Below, piece after piece: positions 54,795 through 64,000 of a DNA stretch of 64,000 bases. Numbering within the stretch: position 1 is the first letter of the stretch; each line of letters opens with the position of its first letter. The DNA is from Candidozyma auris (taxonomy: Eukaryota > Ascomycota > Pichiomycetes > Serinales > Metschnikowiaceae), in NCBI RefSeq assembly GCF_003013715.1, contig NC_072813.1, positions 1,054,001 through 1,118,000 on the forward strand, written 5' to 3'. The position numbers and the translations under genes are program-made. The notes under the pieces were generated by a model. It saw only the letters and a list, made by a program, of their open reading frames with translations, was not told the DNA's origin and made no database searches.

Positions 54795-55823
54795 CTATAC
54801 CGTGTATGTACAAACCTTGTTAGCAGTCTTCGTGGACCGCTGATCTTGAATAAATAGGAACGTCAAAGAGGGCGCTAGACTGTCAAAGTCAAAGCAATCG
54901 ATGTCGCCAACCAGCTCGGTGAATGATAGGTATAAATTGAGCAAGTTGGGGAGGGTGTAAGAAATAGGCAAAAGAAAATGCAACGAGGGGCAGTCGTTGA
55001 CAGTGAAGATCCGAAGATCTTTCAAAGAAGAAAGGTGTCGAAGTTGGCAATCCTGGATCCACTTTGAGTTGAGCAGGATGGGTAATTGAAGCTCCAAATT
55101 GCACAAATCAGCGTTTTCGCAACCGGTGAAGGACAAGTTCGGAATGGCGTGGTTAGCTATCAACTTCAACTTTGAAAGCTTTGAGACGTCGAGAACCACC
55201 GCCTCTTTTAAGTCACAATCCATTCTCTCTATTTTGATGTTCAAAGACTCTAGCGTTAGTCTAGGCACAATGGCTGCAAAATGAGCTAGATGGCGAGCGT
55301 GCAACGATACCTTAAGATGGGTAGTACAAGTAGGCAAGGAAGTCAAGCATATCAAGGCGTTGACAGCCGCCAGCAACAAGGCGTTATTCTTATAGGCGAT
55401 GGAAACGTGCAAGTGCAAGTCCTTAGGCTTTGAGCACTGGAGGTGCGACGCCAAAGTAGCTAAGTTTTCCACCAACGCCGGGGTGGAACACTCGTCAAAC
55501 GTGATGTTCAAAGTGATCTGGGAGCTTCGTTTGAGAATAGCAAGACGAGCTTTTGCTGGTTTCACACAGTGGAGTAAACGACATCTCAAGGCATCATCAT
55601 CACTGCCCAAAGTTTTCCCGTAGACGCCAAAGTCGTAATGGTCGTCCATGAAGGCGTGCTTTTCCAGGCATGTGATGTGGATGGCTCTATCGGAAAATAA
55701 CCTGTGGTAAGCGGCTGTGGACGTTCGCTTGCACCTGAGAAATGGCTGGATATCGTCGATGGAAATGCACTTTTGGGAGAGTACCATGTGAATGAGCTCC
55801 AGGGGAAGATCCGTGAAGGGCAT
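54795..55823 (-). CDS. F-box-like protein with leucine-rich repeats
   Basis: 342 residues. The start MPFTDLPLELIHMVLSQKCISIDDIQPFLRC has the F-box pattern that docks on Skp1 in SCF ubiquitin ligases. The remainder is rich in Leu with spaced segments such as LSLHARHLAHF, LESLNIKIERMD and LCNLELQLPILLN that look like irregular leucine-rich repeats, which normally bind substrate. No specific ortholog is recognised. It is convergent with the tRNA pair (120 bp). An in-frame match to the dispersed motif (55271-55280) is probably chance. Confidence 0.7.
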   Translation of the reverse strand: MPFTDLPLELIHMVLSQKCISIDDIQPFLRCKRTSTAAYHRLFSDRAIHITCLEKHAFMDDHYDFGVYGKTLGSDDDALRCRLLHCVKPAKARLAILKRSSQITLNITFDECSTPALVENLATLASHLQCSKPKDLHLHVSIAYKNNALLLAAVNALICLTSLPTCTTHLKVSLHARHLAHFAAIVPRLTLESLNIKIERMDCDLKEAVVLDVSKLSKLKLIANHAIPNLSFTGCENADLCNLELQLPILLNSKWIQDCQLRHLSSLKDLRIFTVNDCPSLHFLLPISYTLPNLLNLYLSFTELVGDIDCFDFDSLAPSLTFLFIQDQRSTKTANKVCTYTV

Positions 55824-56215
55824 GGTTTGCGGACTCGTGAAGAAGTGAAGATGAAAAATTCAAAAAACCGGTGAGAAAAAGAAATACTCAAAAAAATTAA
55901 AGTTGTCCAGCGCCAGGATAAGACCAAATCAACATCTACGGAGGTGCGTTCGTTCTTATATTTGTTGCAAATCGGGTGTGTCTGATTTAGGGAGGCCGAC
56001 CTCGGGACCCATGCATGCGACAAGGATCTCAGGGACAAACAAGACAGGCGCACGAGTTAGCACAAAACGAAGAAAGTAAGCACAAAGTGAAGGAAGAGAT
56101 GAAGAAGAAAATTTTAATTTCCCATTCCATCTTCTCGTTGACCGCAAACGCTATATTTGTGATCTTCTTTTCCTCTTTTTCTCACTTCTTCGTCCAATGT
56201 TGTTAGACCATTATT

Positions 56216-56225
56216 TGGCTGCGAA
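56216..56225 (-). promoter_or_regulatory. Dispersed intergenic motif TTYGCAGCCA, copy 15
   Basis: Exact TTCGCAGCCA on the minus strand, about 395 bp upstream of the F-box gene. Confidence 0.5.
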
Positions 56226-56672
56226 CTAATGCCGTGTTATGGTGCATGGTACATCCTCGACGCTTATCTAAAGGTCTCTGATGCATCGGGAAAGTGGAAG
56301 TGGTCCGAGGGAGGAAAAATAAGAAAAGAGGGAAGAAGGATAGCAGAAGGGAAAAGGCGAAAGAAAAAGGACACACTTGTTGCAAATTCTTATTTTATGG
56401 GGTAATTTCGCTGACTTTCCGCTCTCCATTTATTGATCGTGATTTCTGTTGTTTTTCCTCTGTCTCTTTCGTTTTTCGTGATGTTAACTAGGATGCACTC
56501 TCTCCGGGAACTCATATTCAAGCTTTAAGTATGACAGTGGCGACAAAATGAAATTTGCCTCCGTATTCGTCATTTCGCTTTCAATTAATCGCAGAGATTT
56601 GTCTGTTCTACCGAACACCTTTGATTCACGGGTTCACTGTGGAAGCCACACTTTGCTGGGGCCGAACAATAC

Positions 56673-56682
56673 TGGCTGCGAA
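56673..56682 (-). promoter_or_regulatory. Dispersed intergenic motif TTYGCAGCCA, copy 16
   Basis: Exact TTCGCAGCCA on the minus strand within a T run, about 850 bp upstream of the F-box gene and 620 bp past the SEC11 stop. Confidence 0.5.
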
Positions 56683-57301
56683 AAAGTGAAACAGTGGTGT
56701 TACGGTGATGCTAAAGTGGCATGGGCCACACAACCATTTGTTGGAATGTGCAGAGTCCGCTCACTTGTTGCTGCTGGTACTGCTGGAGAATTATGTATTA
56801 TTAGCACATCATTGCTCGATAAATTGGGTGTATAATATCACATGAGGCTGGACTAGAGTGACCCTCTGGTAAATCTCTGTGGCTCACATTGTGTAGTAGT
56901 GGTGGCACATGATCGTTCGTGTGCTGAATTCGGGGTCACTACGTCCGCTCCTTTTACTAGATGTGCTCTTAAAGCGGTACCTCTTTGCCAAAGTATGTGA
57001 ATGATGTTATGCGCTACGCATCAAGGAAACCTCTGTTCAAAAAGTCTATATCTGGAAAAGTGGACAGCCTACTGACCGGTCAAATCAGCGGAAGTCATCT
57101 CCTCATTGGTGAGTTCCTCTTAATACCCTCATTCTGTTTTTATTATGCTATGAGCAGCCCCATGATACCTAAAGTTTTGGCCAAGGCCGTGGTTGTCGTT
57201 CTCCACTCGCAATCTTGTGTCTGGCACTTTGTGACTGCCTTCATCTATTCTCTAGCCTTCTCGTGAACATGGATTAACGGTTTCCGCAACCATCCCTCTT
57301 T

Positions 57302-57802
57302 CTACTCTCCACTCAACACCGCAGAGATGCCCATGATACCGAGCAAGGCATACTTCACATAAACATTTTCCGTAATCAAGATGGTGGCATACCCGAGTTT
57401 GGGCACGTACGCCTTCACGGTGCCCACAAGATCTGTTTTCTGGTTCAAGTATGCCTGCTTCTTCGCGTAAAGGGACAAGTCGTTCAAAGCGTTGTTGTCG
57501 CCTTTGGTAAGCAAAAGCTGTTTCTCATCGTTGTGGTGCTCGTTGAGCACACGATGCACAATAGGAATCGACTGGCCCTTGATCTCATAGACGACAATGT
57601 CACCAACTTTCGCCTGGGTATCTCTATTCCACAAGAACAAGATATCGCCTCTTTGGAACGCTGGTTCCATGGACCCAGACAACACAACCACAATTGGGGA
57701 GTGGGAGTTGGTGAATACACTCAACCCTTTCCACATGACAAAGGCTGACGTGAAAACGTAGGCTAGCGTGAGGAGCTGAGTCAATTGCTGGCGAGGGTTC
57801 AT
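57302..57802 (-). CDS. SEC11: Signal peptidase catalytic subunit Sec11
   Basis: 166 residues from the ATG at 57802 ([17 protein letters not shown]); the frame extends only to a TTG beyond. Sec11 cuts signal peptides in the ER lumen as part of the signal peptidase complex. An N-terminal anchor (about 8-30) is followed by box B with the catalytic Ser44 ([12 protein letters not shown]), the catalytic His in IPIVHRVL, and box [11 protein letters not shown] with the conserved Asp. A second hydrophobic C-terminal segment follows. Length equals yeast Sec11. Confidence 0.97.
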   Translation of the reverse strand: MNPRQQLTQLLTLAYVFTSAFVMWKGLSVFTNSHSPIVVVLSGSMEPAFQRGDILFLWNRDTQAKVGDIVVYEIKGQSIPIVHRVLNEHHNDEKQLLLTKGDNNALNDLSLYAKKQAYLNQKTDLVGTVKAYVPKLGYATILITENVYVKYALLGIMGISAVLSGE

Positions 57803-59245
57803 GGTGTATATTGACAAAATTCAATAGGGTGGAAGTGAGTTGAGTGTTCACTTTTCGCGATTCGTCGCAGTCCCAATAAAGAGACCAACGTTGAAGTAAG
57901 AGTTGGACGTCGGAGGGAGTAGAGAAGGTGAAATAGGATTATTATGAGGACTTCAAGGAAGCAAGAATTCTTTTGTTGAGTCTACTCGATAGATTTTATG
58001 GTTGTACAATGTCAACGTAGTAGTTTATTATAGTGCGCTGTCCACAGTTCAGAAAGCATTTAACGAGGACGCTTGATCCTAGATGTATTATCACATGAAT
58101 TAAACTATTCCGAAGATGAGCCAGTGTAGCCCTCGGACCCAGTGATGTGCTTCAAAAGATCGAGGTGCTTCTCAAGGCGTTTCAACTTGTCCACTTGTGG
58201 TGGCACGTCTTTTGTAAGGTAATTGACAGGACAGAAGCGCCGTTTAGAAATAGGCTAGAGCAAGAGCTAAAGCTTACCGTTTTCTGCAGAGTACAGTGCT
58301 GGAATTTGCAAATGGTTGAGGTATTGATCCTCACATGTGAGATGAGGTAAATGGCTGCAAACTGACTCCGTCCATTCTCAAAAGTCATCGAAAGAGATGT
58401 ACGCCTTTTTCGGAGCATACGGACTTCCATGCTTGCTGGTTCTACCCTTCAAGCGCCACATCTAATTTTCATGAGGAACAATCGTTTTGTCCGTATAGCA
58501 TAGTGAGTAACGGGAGTGAGCGCCAAAAGCATACCCAAAGCCAGAGGGGACTGCTGAGGAGAAAAGTTCTCAATGCTTTTATAATCTCTTGGAAATTCAA
58601 ATATGAAGTGCTTGTTGAACAATGACATTCAGAAAACCTTCAATGTTCTTACAAAGGCTTCATCGGTGCTTCTAGATATCTTTTCCACTCAAACAGAGAT
58701 CGAGATCCCGATTCTCACAACCAGCCCAAAGCATACTTTTGACAAATTCTGGCAAATTCAAATCCATCGTCAATTGGTGATTCTCCATGTAACGAACGAA
58801 ATCAGGAAAAAATTGTTTCCTTCCGATGAAAACCTTAATTCTGCTACTATTCGATTGCCTGTACCACTTGTGTGCCGAGCTTTACCAATCAGTCTCTTGC
58901 ACAGAACGTATATAGATGTGCCTCAGCTTAAATGATGGAACCTGGGTAAAAGGAAAAAAAAAAAGAATTAAACTCAAAAATTAAAAGACCAGCCATAAAC
59001 ACGCTCAGCATGCATAGTTTCTCCAGTGCTATCTCCTTACCTTTCCTTCACATGTGTGTGTCTTTGTTCTTGCTCCATTGGTGAATGTGCGACTGAGACA
59101 CTTTTTCTGAGAGATTTTTTCCCCAGTGGTGTTTGCCTCATTTTCTTGCCCTGTCAGCAACCCAAGCACCCAAGGCAACATCTTTTCACATTTTTATTTG
59201 TATTTCCCGTCATATCGCTGAGTTCGAATTTCTTTCACACACAAG
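57803..59245. other. SEC11 / CAB3 divergent region
   Basis: About 1.4 kb. It holds one dispersed motif (58352). A 110-codon ATG frame at 58603-58935 lacks a known domain; it is listed as doubtful, not called. Confidence 0.5.
58352..58361 (-). promoter_or_regulatory. Dispersed intergenic motif TTYGCAGCCA, copy 17
   Basis: Exact TTTGCAGCCA on the minus strand, about 550 bp upstream of SEC11. Confidence 0.5.
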
Positions 59246-61600
59246 ATGGACCACAGACCCTTCGGGTCGGATCGATCCGACTCGAGTCGCCCGAAATCAC
59301 CTCAACTAGAGGATTCTCCTCACGATCCCACTCAGCATGCCCAATTTGAAACCCATCCGGCAAGACCTCAGCCTAAAAACGCCTGGGCGTCACAATCGTC
59401 ATCTCCATACTCATCTAGAGTGTCTTCCCCTGGCGAACTCCATATGGTGCCCAGGGAATCGCATGTTCCTTTCCATCTCCAGCTTGAAACTTCGCTAAAT
59501 GCCCACAATAGTGCAATGCATGAAACGTCCCCTTCTCATGCTGCATCTCAGAGGCTGAACGCAGCTTCATATTCCAACCCGCTGCCTGTGCAGCTGCTGC
59601 TTTCACCACAAAACGAGTCAAGTTGCAACTCACCTCACAGTGTAGCTTCCCCTGCTCACCCTGCTACCAATACCACCTTTGGCACCTCTGACTCTCAGAC
59701 AAGTGTGCCACAGCCTCCTCTTCTACGTATAGGAAGCACAAACGCCGGAGGTGAGTTTGATCCCAGATCCCGAAACCAATCTGTATCGTTCTCGGATCAG
59801 TACGGATCAGAGAGATCCCGAAGATTCACTATATCTTCTCAACCCCTGACAGCAAATTTGACCCAGCAACAAAAGTTGCACTCTCTGTCACAAACCCCCT
59901 TGGGAGGTGGTCCCTCGAGAAAACCTTCCTTGAAAGGTGAGGCTGTTCCTGCCAGTCTAAGCAGAAATAGCTCTGCATTGAATACAAATCAACAACAGCA
60001 TTATTCGGAGCAGCAGCAGAAGCACCTCATAAGCCAGTTTCAGAAACTTCAAACTGGAAATGCAGAGATTGGTGAAGGTGCTCCTCTTCAGCACAACGTC
60101 GCAGGCGCAGATGCTCAATCGAACGTTCCTCTGAGCCAGTTTCTGCAATATTCTCTCTCATCGTCTCGCATCGAGTCTCCGGTTTCTGCCAATATGCAAG
60201 AGCGTAAAGGCTCTCCATCACCTCCTCCACTCAAGTCATCCCACTCGGGCTCTCGCTCAGCCCTAAGATCGAGTAGTCGGACACAAGTGCCCCAAGTGAG
60301 CCATCTGGAGTCGGCAGCCATTCCAATAAACGTGAGTGGAGGCTCCTTGCTGAGAAGAAGTTCAGCAACAAGGAAATCTAACAAAACTGTGGTGGCATCA
60401 CCAGTTGGTCCTCCAGTTCCCTTCCAAGAGTACTTATTGAAGGAGGATGACAAAAAATTTCACATACTTCTTGGCTGTACGGGAAGTGTCGCTACTATCA
60501 AGGTTCCAATGATCATTGATAAACTATTCCAAATATTTGGAACCCAGAAAATTTCTATTCAGCTCGTGGTGACAAAGTCGGCAGGTCACTTCTTGAAGGG
60601 CCTCAAGATACATAATGAAGTAAAAATCTGGAGGGATGAAGATGAATGGGCCAACTTCACTGAATGGAATAACTCCAACATGACAACTACTACTGCATCG
60701 ACATATGAGCCACATACCTCAGTCAAGAAGTCTAAAAATCCCTACGACAAGATGATACTTCATAATGAGCTCCGAAAATGGGCCGATATCATGTTGATTG
60801 CTCCACTTAGTGCAAATACTTTGGCAAAGATCGCAAATGGTATTTCGGACAATTTGTTAACATCCATCGTCAGATCATGGGGTCCCACAGGAGCTATTGC
60901 AGGACAAAGTGCCACCAAGAAACCCATACTAGTGGCTCCTGCTATGAACACATTTATGTACACACATCCCATGACAGCCAAACAGCTTAAACTGATCACC
61001 ACTTCTGAGGATGGTTTCGGAATGGAGGTTTTGAAACCCGTGGAGAAGGTTTTGGTTTGTGGAGACATTGGAATGGGCGGTATGCGTGAATGGATCGACA
61101 TCGTCGAAACTCTTCGAAAGAAAATCAAGCTCATGGCTTCCGAACGTGCCTCTGAGGGACTTGATGTCTCTTTAGAAGAGCAGGATGAGGAGGACGAGGA
61201 CGATAATGATAATATCAATAATAATGGTAATGACGATGACGACGATGACGACGATGACGATGATGACGATGATGATGATGATGACGATGATGATGACGAT
61301 GATGACGATGATGACGATGATGACGATGATGACGATGAGGTTGATGAGGAAGGTGACAATGAACAAGAAAAGGAAGAGTCTCCAGTAAGCAGTGCAGATG
61401 GAGAGGAACGAATTAAAGGTCAGAATCGTGATGGTCAAGACAAGAAGGGAAATACAGCAACGGGAAAACGAAAAGGAATAGAAGTCAAGGATAATGACGA
61501 TGGTCTTATGTTCGAGTTGTCTGAAGATACTTCCGATGTTGTAAGTGAGATCCAGCGTAACATTAGTCCTGTCAATGAAGGAGCGCTGTCCATAATATGA
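59246..61600 (+). CDS. CAB3: Cab3/Hal3-family phosphopantothenoylcysteine decarboxylase subunit
   Basis: 784 residues. Yeast assembles this coenzyme A enzyme as a trimer of Cab3, Hal3 and Vhs3; Hal3/Vhs3 also inhibit phosphatase Ppz1 and affect salt tolerance. The flavoprotein domain is at about residues 405-630: FHILLGCTGSVATIK, the catalytic His in ILHNELRKWADIMLIAPLSANT, the Asn of the PAMN motif in VAPAMNTFMYTHPMT, and a Cys in VCGDIGMGGMREW. In S. cerevisiae, Cab3 supplies the Asn and Cys, which are replaced in Hal3; both are present here, favouring CAB3. The N-terminal 400 residues are Ser/Pro/Gln-rich; the tail contains 35 consecutive Asp. Confidence 0.8.
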   Translation: MDHRPFGSDRSDSSRPKSPQLEDSPHDPTQHAQFETHPARPQPKNAWASQSSSPYSSRVSSPGELHMVPRESHVPFHLQLETSLNAHNSAMHETSPSHAASQRLNAASYSNPLPVQLLLSPQNESSCNSPHSVASPAHPATNTTFGTSDSQTSVPQPPLLRIGSTNAGGEFDPRSRNQSVSFSDQYGSERSRRFTISSQPLTANLTQQQKLHSLSQTPLGGGPSRKPSLKGEAVPASLSRNSSALNTNQQQHYSEQQQKHLISQFQKLQTGNAEIGEGAPLQHNVAGADAQSNVPLSQFLQYSLSSSRIESPVSANMQERKGSPSPPPLKSSHSGSRSALRSSSRTQVPQVSHLESAAIPINVSGGSLLRRSSATRKSNKTVVASPVGPPVPFQEYLLKEDDKKFHILLGCTGSVATIKVPMIIDKLFQIFGTQKISIQLVVTKSAGHFLKGLKIHNEVKIWRDEDEWANFTEWNNSNMTTTTASTYEPHTSVKKSKNPYDKMILHNELRKWADIMLIAPLSANTLAKIANGISDNLLTSIVRSWGPTGAIAGQSATKKPILVAPAMNTFMYTHPMTAKQLKLITTSEDGFGMEVLKPVEKVLVCGDIGMGGMREWIDIVETLRKKIKLMASERASEGLDVSLEEQDEEDEDDNDNINNNGNDDDDDDDDDDDDDDDDDDDDDDDDDDDDDDDDDDDEVDEEGDNEQEKEESPVSSADGEERIKGQNRDGQDKKGNTATGKRKGIEVKDNDDGLMFELSEDTSDVVSEIQRNISPVNEGALSII
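61232..61336 (+). repeat. Poly-Asp codon tract (35 GAC/GAT codons)
   Basis: Uninterrupted Asp codons inside the CAB3-like gene, partly in GATGAC hexamer register. Such tracts are prone to length change. Acidic tails occur across Hal3/Vhs3/Cab3. Confidence 0.95.
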
Positions 61601-61637
61601 GAACGTTCCCTATGCTATGCGGTATTTGCATGCCCCA

Positions 61638-62651
61638 TTACCTATTTGAATACATACGGCCATACTGCCATGAACAAAACTCTGGCCTTAGTGCGAGATC
61701 AAATCGTTCAACGACGGGAGCCACGTAGCGCAAGTGGTCATTATTCCACAGTTCAAGAAGAGGTAACACGTCCTTGTCGTGGGAAATTTGATGCTGTAGT
61801 TGGAAGTGATGTAGAAGTTGTTGGAAAGCTCCGATGTTGTAGAGCATGCAGTCGATCAAATCGTCTGCTTTGCCTGGCTTGGTAGCAAAACTGAATGAGT
61901 CTAAGAAGTAAGACGTCTGCTTCTTTGAAGTCAGAGCGCCGAAATCTGACGGTAATCTTGATGATATCTCCAAGAGATCTATAGGTGAAGCCTTCGAGTC
62001 TGCAAGCCAGCCGAAGAATAGACCAGCTCGAAGCTTCTTTGAAAAAGTAAGGTTCATGCGGGAATCTTTCTCGATGAATCTATTTAGCCAGAAATTGACC
62101 ATCTTTCCCGAGTTAGTAGCCAATATGGGCACGTCCTTGTATGATGGAAAAGCATCTAGTCTAGCAGTATACGCTGCGTAGATCATATGCTCCAAAGTGT
62201 AGTTGAGTAAAACATTTGGGAGGGTGACAGAGTTCGTGTTTGACCGCGTTCGCTGGCTTTCCATAAGAATCACCGATGGGACCCATGAATCAGACAAGAT
62301 GATCTTATTCACCACAGAATCTGCTAACCTCGCAAGGTATGTCTTCGGGAGGGACGTCGAAGAATTGGCCAGGGAGGCACCAAATTGATCATGAAGGTTG
62401 ACGTGGTTCCAATCGTGCAACTTGAAGCTCCTGGCTTGCTCGAGTGGTCTTTCGTACAGCGCCTTTGCGTAGGAGAAGTTCTTGATTCCCACGTCTATCG
62501 ATAAGATGTTCAATGGAGCAGGCTTGATGGAGCTGTAGAGGTGGGAAGTCTCCTCAATTGCCTTGATGCGTTCTGTCTTGTTTGCCACCGCCGGGTAGCC
62601 ACAATGAAGAGCAATTCCATGGAGAGTGGCTATTTTCTGGCGAGCTAGCAT
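61638..62651 (-). CDS. CCE1: Mitochondrial Holliday junction resolvase Cce1/Ydc2
   Basis: 337 residues. It resolves four-way junctions in mitochondrial DNA so that copies can segregate. The RNase H-like catalytic set is present: ILSIDVGIKNFSYAK near residue 48 (first Asp), LMESQRTRSN near 130 (Glu), and KADDLIDCMLYN near 265 (Asp pair). The first 35 residues form a SAP-like DNA-binding start (IATLHGIALHCGYPAVANKTERIKAI). It is convergent with the CAB3-like gene, 37 bp apart. Confidence 0.92.
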   Translation of the reverse strand: MLARQKIATLHGIALHCGYPAVANKTERIKAIEETSHLYSSIKPAPLNILSIDVGIKNFSYAKALYERPLEQARSFKLHDWNHVNLHDQFGASLANSSTSLPKTYLARLADSVVNKIILSDSWVPSVILMESQRTRSNTNSVTLPNVLLNYTLEHMIYAAYTARLDAFPSYKDVPILATNSGKMVNFWLNRFIEKDSRMNLTFSKKLRAGLFFGWLADSKASPIDLLEISSRLPSDFGALTSKKQTSYFLDSFSFATKPGKADDLIDCMLYNIGAFQQLLHHFQLQHQISHDKDVLPLLELWNNDHLRYVAPVVERFDLALRPEFCSWQYGRMYSNR

Positions 62652-64000
62652 GGGTGTTTATGTCAGTCGCCATGGTTCGCGTTTTTACTAGGTTACCTTA
62701 GTAGGCAGTTAAGTAGATACAACAAGAAGGAGGATAGAGGATAGATAATTGAGAAATGAGGTGGTGGCGGAATTGCAACAGATTTGGATTTGCATGATGA
62801 AATACCACTCCTTCACTCGATGAGATGGATCTCGTGATTCCTCTCGGTATCCTAACAGTAATCGTCTATGCGATGAGGGTGGAAAAATTAGCCTAGTATG
62901 GAAACGCACTGAACGCCCATTGTCAAAATTTTCACCCCCCAACATCCGACGCCAAATAAGGTTTCTTCGTCGAAACCGATTTCTAAGCCAGAAACGTGTC
63001 CATCTACCATCACCGGAGTCCCACGCTCCACCTTGTGACACGTCCCAACATCAGCTCATTGCGGCACTAGAGACGACGCGACGCCTCCACCTTTTGACTA
63101 AACGCCAAAAGGTTTTGTCGACTTTGCCGCTCTACACACCTCCACCCCCTGGGGCTTCTCATGTATGCGACCGCACGTCGATGACTTGCACTTTGAACCG
63201 AGGGGGGGTTGGTTATGTTGAGGCTTTCATGTAGCGTAAAATTGGTGGCAGGAGAAAAATGCCATATTGTTTTTATGTGACTTGGCGAAGAAGCCAACCC
63301 ACGAGGCAATCGCCAACCGTCAGCCCTGCTTTTGACTTCCAGCCATCCATGCGATTCTAAGTTTGTGCTGAGTCACAACTACAAGCAGATTCCAGCAAAA
63401 TCTGGCGGCTCGGCCATCTTGGGTTTTGTGTGATTCCATGCATCACCTTAGCACCACTAGTTATAGGCGGCCAGGTGGGAGTAAGGTGCTATCTGGTTGC
63501 ATGGCTGTGCCCCATGAAAATTGGAATTTTCAGAGAGGAAAAAAAAAGCCCCTCGACAAGTTGCTAGACCAGAAATGACAAATCTCAATGACTAACTGGA
63601 ATCTACGAAATGTGCATTCTGCCCACGAAATGTGACGGAATCAATAAACTTCGGCCAACTTCACGAGCGAGGAAGAAGTCAATGAAACCTCATTATACTC
63701 ACGCAATTCCATTCCCTCACCTTACGGCATGGCGGCGTTGCAATGTAAAGGCAACAAGGTCAGGTCAGCCGCTGTCTTTTTCGTAGTGGTGAGGCAGCGC
63801 ACACTGATAACAAAGGACAAAGGAAAAAAAAACGAGAAAAAAATGAGAAAAAAGAGCGTGGATATTCTCTCATTTGTTCTCTCCTTCTCTTCACCTCGTA
63901 GTCGCGTCGCTCTGCCTGTTTCGCTTTCGAATTTCTCCTTTTTGAGTCATTAGCGTTGCGGCGCCCTAGGCGAGCCATACAAGCTCTTCTACTTTGGGCA
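62652..64000. other. Noncoding right end of the window
   Basis: About 1.35 kb upstream of CCE1 with no supported gene; the short frames begin at non-ATG codons or lack resemblance. The T/A-rich tracts near 63815-63870 suggest the promoter of a gene beyond the edge. No copy of the dispersed motif was found. Confidence 0.55.

Larger units (their letters stand above)
55824..57301. other. F-box gene to SEC11 intergenic region
   Basis: About 1.5 kb. It holds two dispersed motifs (56216, 56673). A 95-codon ATG frame at 56548-56835 starts with a signal-peptide-like stretch but overlaps a dispersed motif and has no recognised family, so I do not call it a gene. Confidence 0.5.

Noticed and set aside
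56548..56835. 95-codon ATG frame with a hydrophobic start
   Set aside because: The signal-like start is weak, the rest matches nothing, and it spans a copy of the dispersed motif.
58603..58935. 110-codon ATG frame between SEC11 and the CAB3-like gene
   Set aside because: It has no recognised motif and lies in a region typical of promoter DNA; expression or conservation would be needed.
60760..61359. Poly-Ser frame antisense to the CAB3-like gene
   Set aside because: It results from the GAC/GAT tract read on the other strand.

Overview
This window is nuclear DNA from an ascomycete yeast, most likely of the CUG-Ser (CTG) clade and perhaps near Clavispora, Metschnikowia or Candida auris. Three things point there. 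The genes are compact, each matching a known budding-yeast family, with few introns. The introns carry GTATGT-like donors and TACTAAC-like branch points placed only 5-14 bases before the acceptor. In JJJ1, two CTG codons fall where I recall serine in the S. cerevisiae protein. The species is inferred, not read from a marker. I see no transposon, CRISPR, rRNA or virus-derived sequence.

Layout, left to right. 1-1117 is noncoding. NHA1 (spliced, +), CAR2 (-), a Dif1/Spd1-type ribonucleotide reductase regulator (+), a Sur7/Ecm7-like membrane protein (+), an unknown membrane protein (+), MET17 (-), a zinc-motif plus T5orf172 (GIY-YIG-like) protein (+), SUB2 (spliced, -), a small mitochondrial protein (+), PRO3 (-), JHD2 (+), ATP2 (long intron, +), a DNAJC8-like J-protein (-), a TatD-type DNase (+), SAS3 (-), PTC2/PTC3 (-), PIN4 (-), SBH1 (spliced, first exon only ATG, +), AIM10-type mitochondrial prolyl-tRNA synthetase (-), an anchored protein with tandem Trp repeats (-), an Mks1-like regulator (+), JJJ1 (+), SQS1 (-), ATG4 (+), SSU72 (+), POP1 (+), a tRNA-Asn/tRNA-Thr pair (+), an F-box-like protein (-), SEC11 (-), a CAB3/HAL3-family gene (+), CCE1 (-), then noncoding sequence to the end.

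Shared themes are amino-acid metabolism (CAR2 feeds pyrroline-5-carboxylate, PRO3 reduces it to proline, MET17 fixes sulfide), RNA processing (SUB2, SQS1, POP1, SSU72, JJJ1), chromatin (JHD2, SAS3), secretion (SBH1, SEC11) and mitochondria (ATP2, AIM10, CCE1). Neighbours do not form operons; each gene appears to be separately transcribed.

The most interesting unexplained signal is a short dispersed sequence, TTYGCAGCCA. I found 17 exact copies in the roughly 20 kb of noncoding DNA and only 2 in the roughly 43 kb of coding DNA, on both strands, usually 70-600 bp upstream of a gene. Under equal base composition about 0.25 copies would be expected in the whole window. It behaves like the site of an abundant DNA-binding protein, but I do not recognise which one.
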